Source: Planctomycetaceae bacterium (GTDB lineage: Bacteria; Planctomycetota; Planctomycetia; Planctomycetales; Planctomycetaceae). Taken from it: a stretch of 64,000 nucleotides of DNA. How positions within the stretch are numbered: the stretch's first letter is position 1; every line of letters begins with the position of its first letter. The position numbers and the translations under genes were made by a program. This document shows, piece after piece, positions 61,595 to 64,000 of the stretch. The stretch is from NCBI GenBank assembly GCA_041398785.1, contig JAWKUA010000005.1, positions 248,001-312,000 of the forward strand, read 5' to 3'. The notes under the pieces are model-generated. The model was given only the letters and a program-made list of their open reading frames with translations, made no database searches and was not told where the DNA came from.

Positions 61595-62767
61595 ATGCGA
61601 GACAAATTTCTGCCGTTCGCTCCACCGCTGGTCGGTGAAGAAGAAATCTCCGAGGTCATCGATACTCTGAAATCCGGCTGGCTGACGACCGGCCCGAAGA
61701 CTCGCACGTTCGCAGAACGATTCTCCGAATACACGAACGCTCCGGCCGCGCTGCCCGTCAGTTCCTGCACGGCCGCACTGCACCTGGCACTGCTGACATC
61801 GGGTGTCGGCCCCGGCGATGAAGTGATTACCACGCCGCTGACGTTCGCCGCGTCGGTCAACACGATCGAACACGCCGGAGCCCGTCCGGTTCTGGTTGAT
61901 GTCGAACCAGACACGCTGAACATTGATCCCGAGAAGATCGAAGCGGCGATCACGCCGAAGACAAAGGCAGTCGTTGCGGTCCACTACGCCGGTCATCCCG
62001 TGGAGCTGGATGCGATCCGGACAATCACCGACAACCACGGCCTGACGCTGATCGAAGACGCGGCACACTCCATCGGAGCGGCCTGGCGAGGACAGCCCGT
62101 CGGTTCCGGGACCAACCCGGCGTGCTTCAGCTTTTACGCCACGAAGAACCTGACGACCGGCGAAGGAGGAATGCTGACGGGAACATCCGAACGCATTGAA
62201 GATGCCCGCATACTGAGTCTGCACGGCATGAGTCGCGAAGCATGGAGCCGCTATGCCGCCGGAGGCAAGTGGGCTTACGACATCGTCGCTCCCGGCTTCA
62301 AGTACAACATGACCGACATCCAGGCAGCCTTGGGGCTGCAGCAACTGCGGCGATTTGAAGCCATGCAGCAGCGCCGCCGTGAAATCGTCGCCCGGTATCA
62401 GTCAGCATTCGGGAACAATGCCGCGTTCCAGATGCCCGTCCATCGCAGCCACGTGACTCACGCCTGGCACCTGTTCGTGCTCAGAATCCGCGAATCCGAA
62501 CTTGCAATCGATCGCAGCCGGTTCATCGAGGAACTGACGGCGAGAAACATCGGTACTTCAGTGCACTTCATTCCGATTCACCTGCATTCCTACTATCGGA
62601 ACAAGTACGGGCTGCGGGATGCCGATCTGCCAGTCGCATTCGACAACTACCAGCGCATGCTGAGTCTTCCGCTGTCCGCCGCGATGAGCGATCAGGACGT
62701 CGCCGACGTCATTGAAGCCGTACTGGATGTCGCGGCCGGATTTCGGCGAAAGCGCGCAGCGGCCTGA
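61595..62767 (+). CDS. DegT/DnrJ/EryC1/StrS aminotransferase, ArnB/PseC-like
   Basis: 390 residues. AAGGAAG precedes the ATG. Motifs: PVSSCTAALHLALLTSGVGP, LIEDAAHSIGAAW, and SFYATKNLTTGEGGML with the PLP Lys; KYNMTDIQAALGLQQL follows. The C-terminus (VHFIPIHLHSYYRNKYG) is like UDP-4-keto-sugar aminotransferases such as ArnB and PseC. It adds an amino group to a nucleotide-linked keto-sugar. It is a second enzyme of this class in the window, about 43 kb from the first, with no sugar-biosynthesis gene directly beside it. Confidence 0.92.
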   Translation: MRDKFLPFAPPLVGEEEISEVIDTLKSGWLTTGPKTRTFAERFSEYTNAPAALPVSSCTAALHLALLTSGVGPGDEVITTPLTFAASVNTIEHAGARPVLVDVEPDTLNIDPEKIEAAITPKTKAVVAVHYAGHPVELDAIRTITDNHGLTLIEDAAHSIGAAWRGQPVGSGTNPACFSFYATKNLTTGEGGMLTGTSERIEDARILSLHGMSREAWSRYAAGGKWAYDIVAPGFKYNMTDIQAALGLQQLRRFEAMQQRRREIVARYQSAFGNNAAFQMPVHRSHVTHAWHLFVLRIRESELAIDRSRFIEELTARNIGTSVHFIPIHLHSYYRNKYGLRDADLPVAFDNYQRMLSLPLSAAMSDQDVADVIEAVLDVAAGFRRKRAAA

Positions 62768-63191
62768 TGTCTGGTCAGCCGAGTATCGATGGACCACGCT
62801 CAAGCGCGCGACAATCGGGGCTGGCGCCCTGCCGGGGTCGCACAACCCGGGAACCACATTTTCGCAGAAGTTGTGCGGCACCGAGGGAAAGCCTTTTGCA
62901 GCGTCCTGCTGCAATCGTGTGCCGCGTGTCCGAACAGCGTCGGTCAGCGGTTTCCGATCGCTGTGTCACACTCCTTCTGCGAAGACGCGCTGCCTGGCTC
63001 GGAGGGCAGAGCCGTGACCACCATGTATTCCCGAGATGCCGGGGCCGCACCGACGCGTCGGCATTTCTTCCAACGATCGAGTTTACCGAATTCGTAATAT
63101 GTAAAGTCCGGTGATTTTCCATGGCACGTGAACTCATCACTCGACTACACTCTCCGGATTGTCCGGAAACTTCCATCCAGGGTGTTCGTCC
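62768..63191. other. Gene-free stretch
   Basis: About 420 bases between the aminotransferase and the His/Cys-rich protein. Nothing recognised; open frames here look like chance in GC-rich DNA. Confidence 0.4.
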
Positions 63192-63644
63192 GTGAAACCG
63201 CTGACTCAGGCAACCGCAGTATTTAGCCGAATCGCCGCCCTGGCTGCGATTCTGGTCAGCGGTTTCGGACAGACGGTTCACATTCACCAGGAATGCGGAC
63301 AGCACGGATGCGCAAGTCACTGCCAGGTCTCGGGTTCCGCGACCGATTCGCCAGGACATGCGGACACGCATCACTGCTGCTCGCACGGGCACGCTGCCGC
63401 CCCGCAGGATTCTGAAGTTCCGGCGAACAGCCATGTACCGCAACCGGGACACGATGACAGCCACTGTGCCGTCTGTTCTGTCCTGGCGCAGGCCCCGCAG
63501 GCGCCCGACATTGCGGGGCTGCCGGACGTCGTCGAAACCGTAGGCATCGTCCGCGAAGCCAGACGCGTTGTCGTCGTCAGCCGGGTTGCCTTCGTCGTGC
63601 AGACGCGCGGACCGCCAGCCTGCGCCGCTGATCCCGCTGCCTGA
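63192..63644 (+). CDS. Exported His/Cys-rich protein, DUF2946-like
   Basis: 150 residues from a GTG at 63192 with AGGGTG upstream. A signal sequence (IAALAAILVSGFG) is followed by a His/Cys-rich segment (ECGQHGCASHC, HADTHHCCSHGH, DDSHCAVCS). The CxxC and the closing RGPPA resemble DUF2946-type proteins, often found with copper genes. Binding of a transition metal in the envelope is likely, from composition only. It stands alone before a DUF1559 gene. Confidence 0.62.
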   Translation: MKPLTQATAVFSRIAALAAILVSGFGQTVHIHQECGQHGCASHCQVSGSATDSPGHADTHHCCSHGHAAAPQDSEVPANSHVPQPGHDDSHCAVCSVLAQAPQAPDIAGLPDVVETVGIVREARRVVVVSRVAFVVQTRGPPACAADPAA

Positions 63645-63866
63645 GACTCGCACGGACGACGATCCACTGCGAGCTTACCTGCCTGAGTGCAGGCGCCGGT
63701 CGTAGCGAACGGCCGTGCCGGCAGCCGGGTCAATTCCCGATGTGTGATCCCGTGTCTCTGAACGCTGCGCCACGAATTGCCGCGCGATCGAACGCCGGAT
63801 CGGCCTTCATTCATCGATCTTCCCCGCACGCACTGAAGCTGTGTGCGCGTTGCAAAGGCTGCTCGT

Positions 63867-64000
63867 CATGAAACTCACGATACCAAACCGAAGCCGCGTT
63901 CGCGGTTTCACTCTGATCGAACTGCTGGTCGTCATCGCCATCATTGCCGTGTTGATCGCGCTGCTGCTGCCCGCCGTCCAGCAGGCGCGCGAAGCCGCGC
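63867..64000 (+). CDS. DUF1559 / prepilin-type protein, N-terminal part only
   Basis: 44 codons from the ATG at 63867 to the window edge. [20 protein letters not shown] is the prepilin cleavage and helix pattern and [12 protein letters not shown] the usual DUF1559 opening. AAAGG lies about 10 bases upstream. The rest is beyond the window. Confidence 0.88.

Noticed and set aside
1..64000. tRNA, rRNA, CRISPR arrays, transposases, phage genes, restriction or defence systems
   Set aside because: Looked for by motif and by protein families; none was recognised in the window.

Overview
The window reads as a chromosomal segment of a GC-rich planctomycete, most likely Planctomycetaceae or a close relative. 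The evidence is the gene families: two DUF1559 prepilin-type proteins, several Ser/Thr kinases with N- or C-terminal membrane parts, an ECF sigma factor next to a kinase, a DUF11 surface protein, a TAT-exported Gfo/Idh/MocA oxidoreductase, and weak or absent Shine-Dalgarno sequences at many starts. No phage, insertion sequence, CRISPR array, tRNA or rRNA was recognised.

Layout. 1-5.8 kb: tandem copies of a single-pass membrane protein, a GT-C-like membrane protein, a DUF1559 protein and a small lipoprotein. 6.1-8.8 kb: a Rieske protein and a cytochrome b fused to a diheme cytochrome c tail (frameshifted), forming a bc-type complex. 9-12.9 kb: a secreted repeat protein, a GT-C-like membrane protein and a FixJ-type response regulator with a strong terminator. 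13.5-24.9 kb: a one-directional surface-glycan cluster (CDP-glucose synthesis and dehydration, sugar C-methyltransferase, 3,5-epimerase, acyltransferase, CmcI-like enzyme, aminotransferase, glycosyltransferases, DUF4254, 2OG oxygenase, SGNH-like protein). 25-29 kb: succinate dehydrogenase sdhC-sdhA-sdhB on the minus strand. 29.6-33.3 kb: an oxidoreductase, a gene-poor 1.2 kb, and a membrane-anchored FlgF/FlgG-like protein. 33.5-38.5 kb: an RND efflux pair. 38.7-42.1 kb: an N-carbamoylputrescine amidase-like hydrolase, a thioesterase, and leuA preceded by what looks like a complete leucine attenuator. 42.8-56 kb: a signalling region, with a zinc-finger kinase facing a five-gene minus-strand run (coiled-coil protein, FHA protein, kinase, membrane protein, ECF sigma factor), then a DUF11 protein. 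56.4-64 kb: a polyprenyl-phosphate sugar transferase, sulfotransferase, parvulin, HtrA protease, a second DegT-family aminotransferase, a His/Cys-rich exported protein and the start of another DUF1559 protein.

How the parts work together. The glycan cluster together with the sugar transferase, sulfotransferase and second aminotransferase suggests an envelope polysaccharide carrying a branched, possibly aminated and acetylated deoxysugar. SdhCAB and the bc complex are both parts of aerobic respiration. The kinase-FHA-sigma run looks like a phosphorylation-controlled transcription module.

The strongest unusual signal is at leuA: a 15-residue leader peptide with seven leucines, followed by mutually exclusive hairpins ending in a U-tract terminator. 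Three otherwise intact genes (cytochrome b, a GT9 glycosyltransferase, the zinc-finger kinase) carry single-base frameshifts, so base-level accuracy of this contig should be checked before calling any of them pseudogenes.
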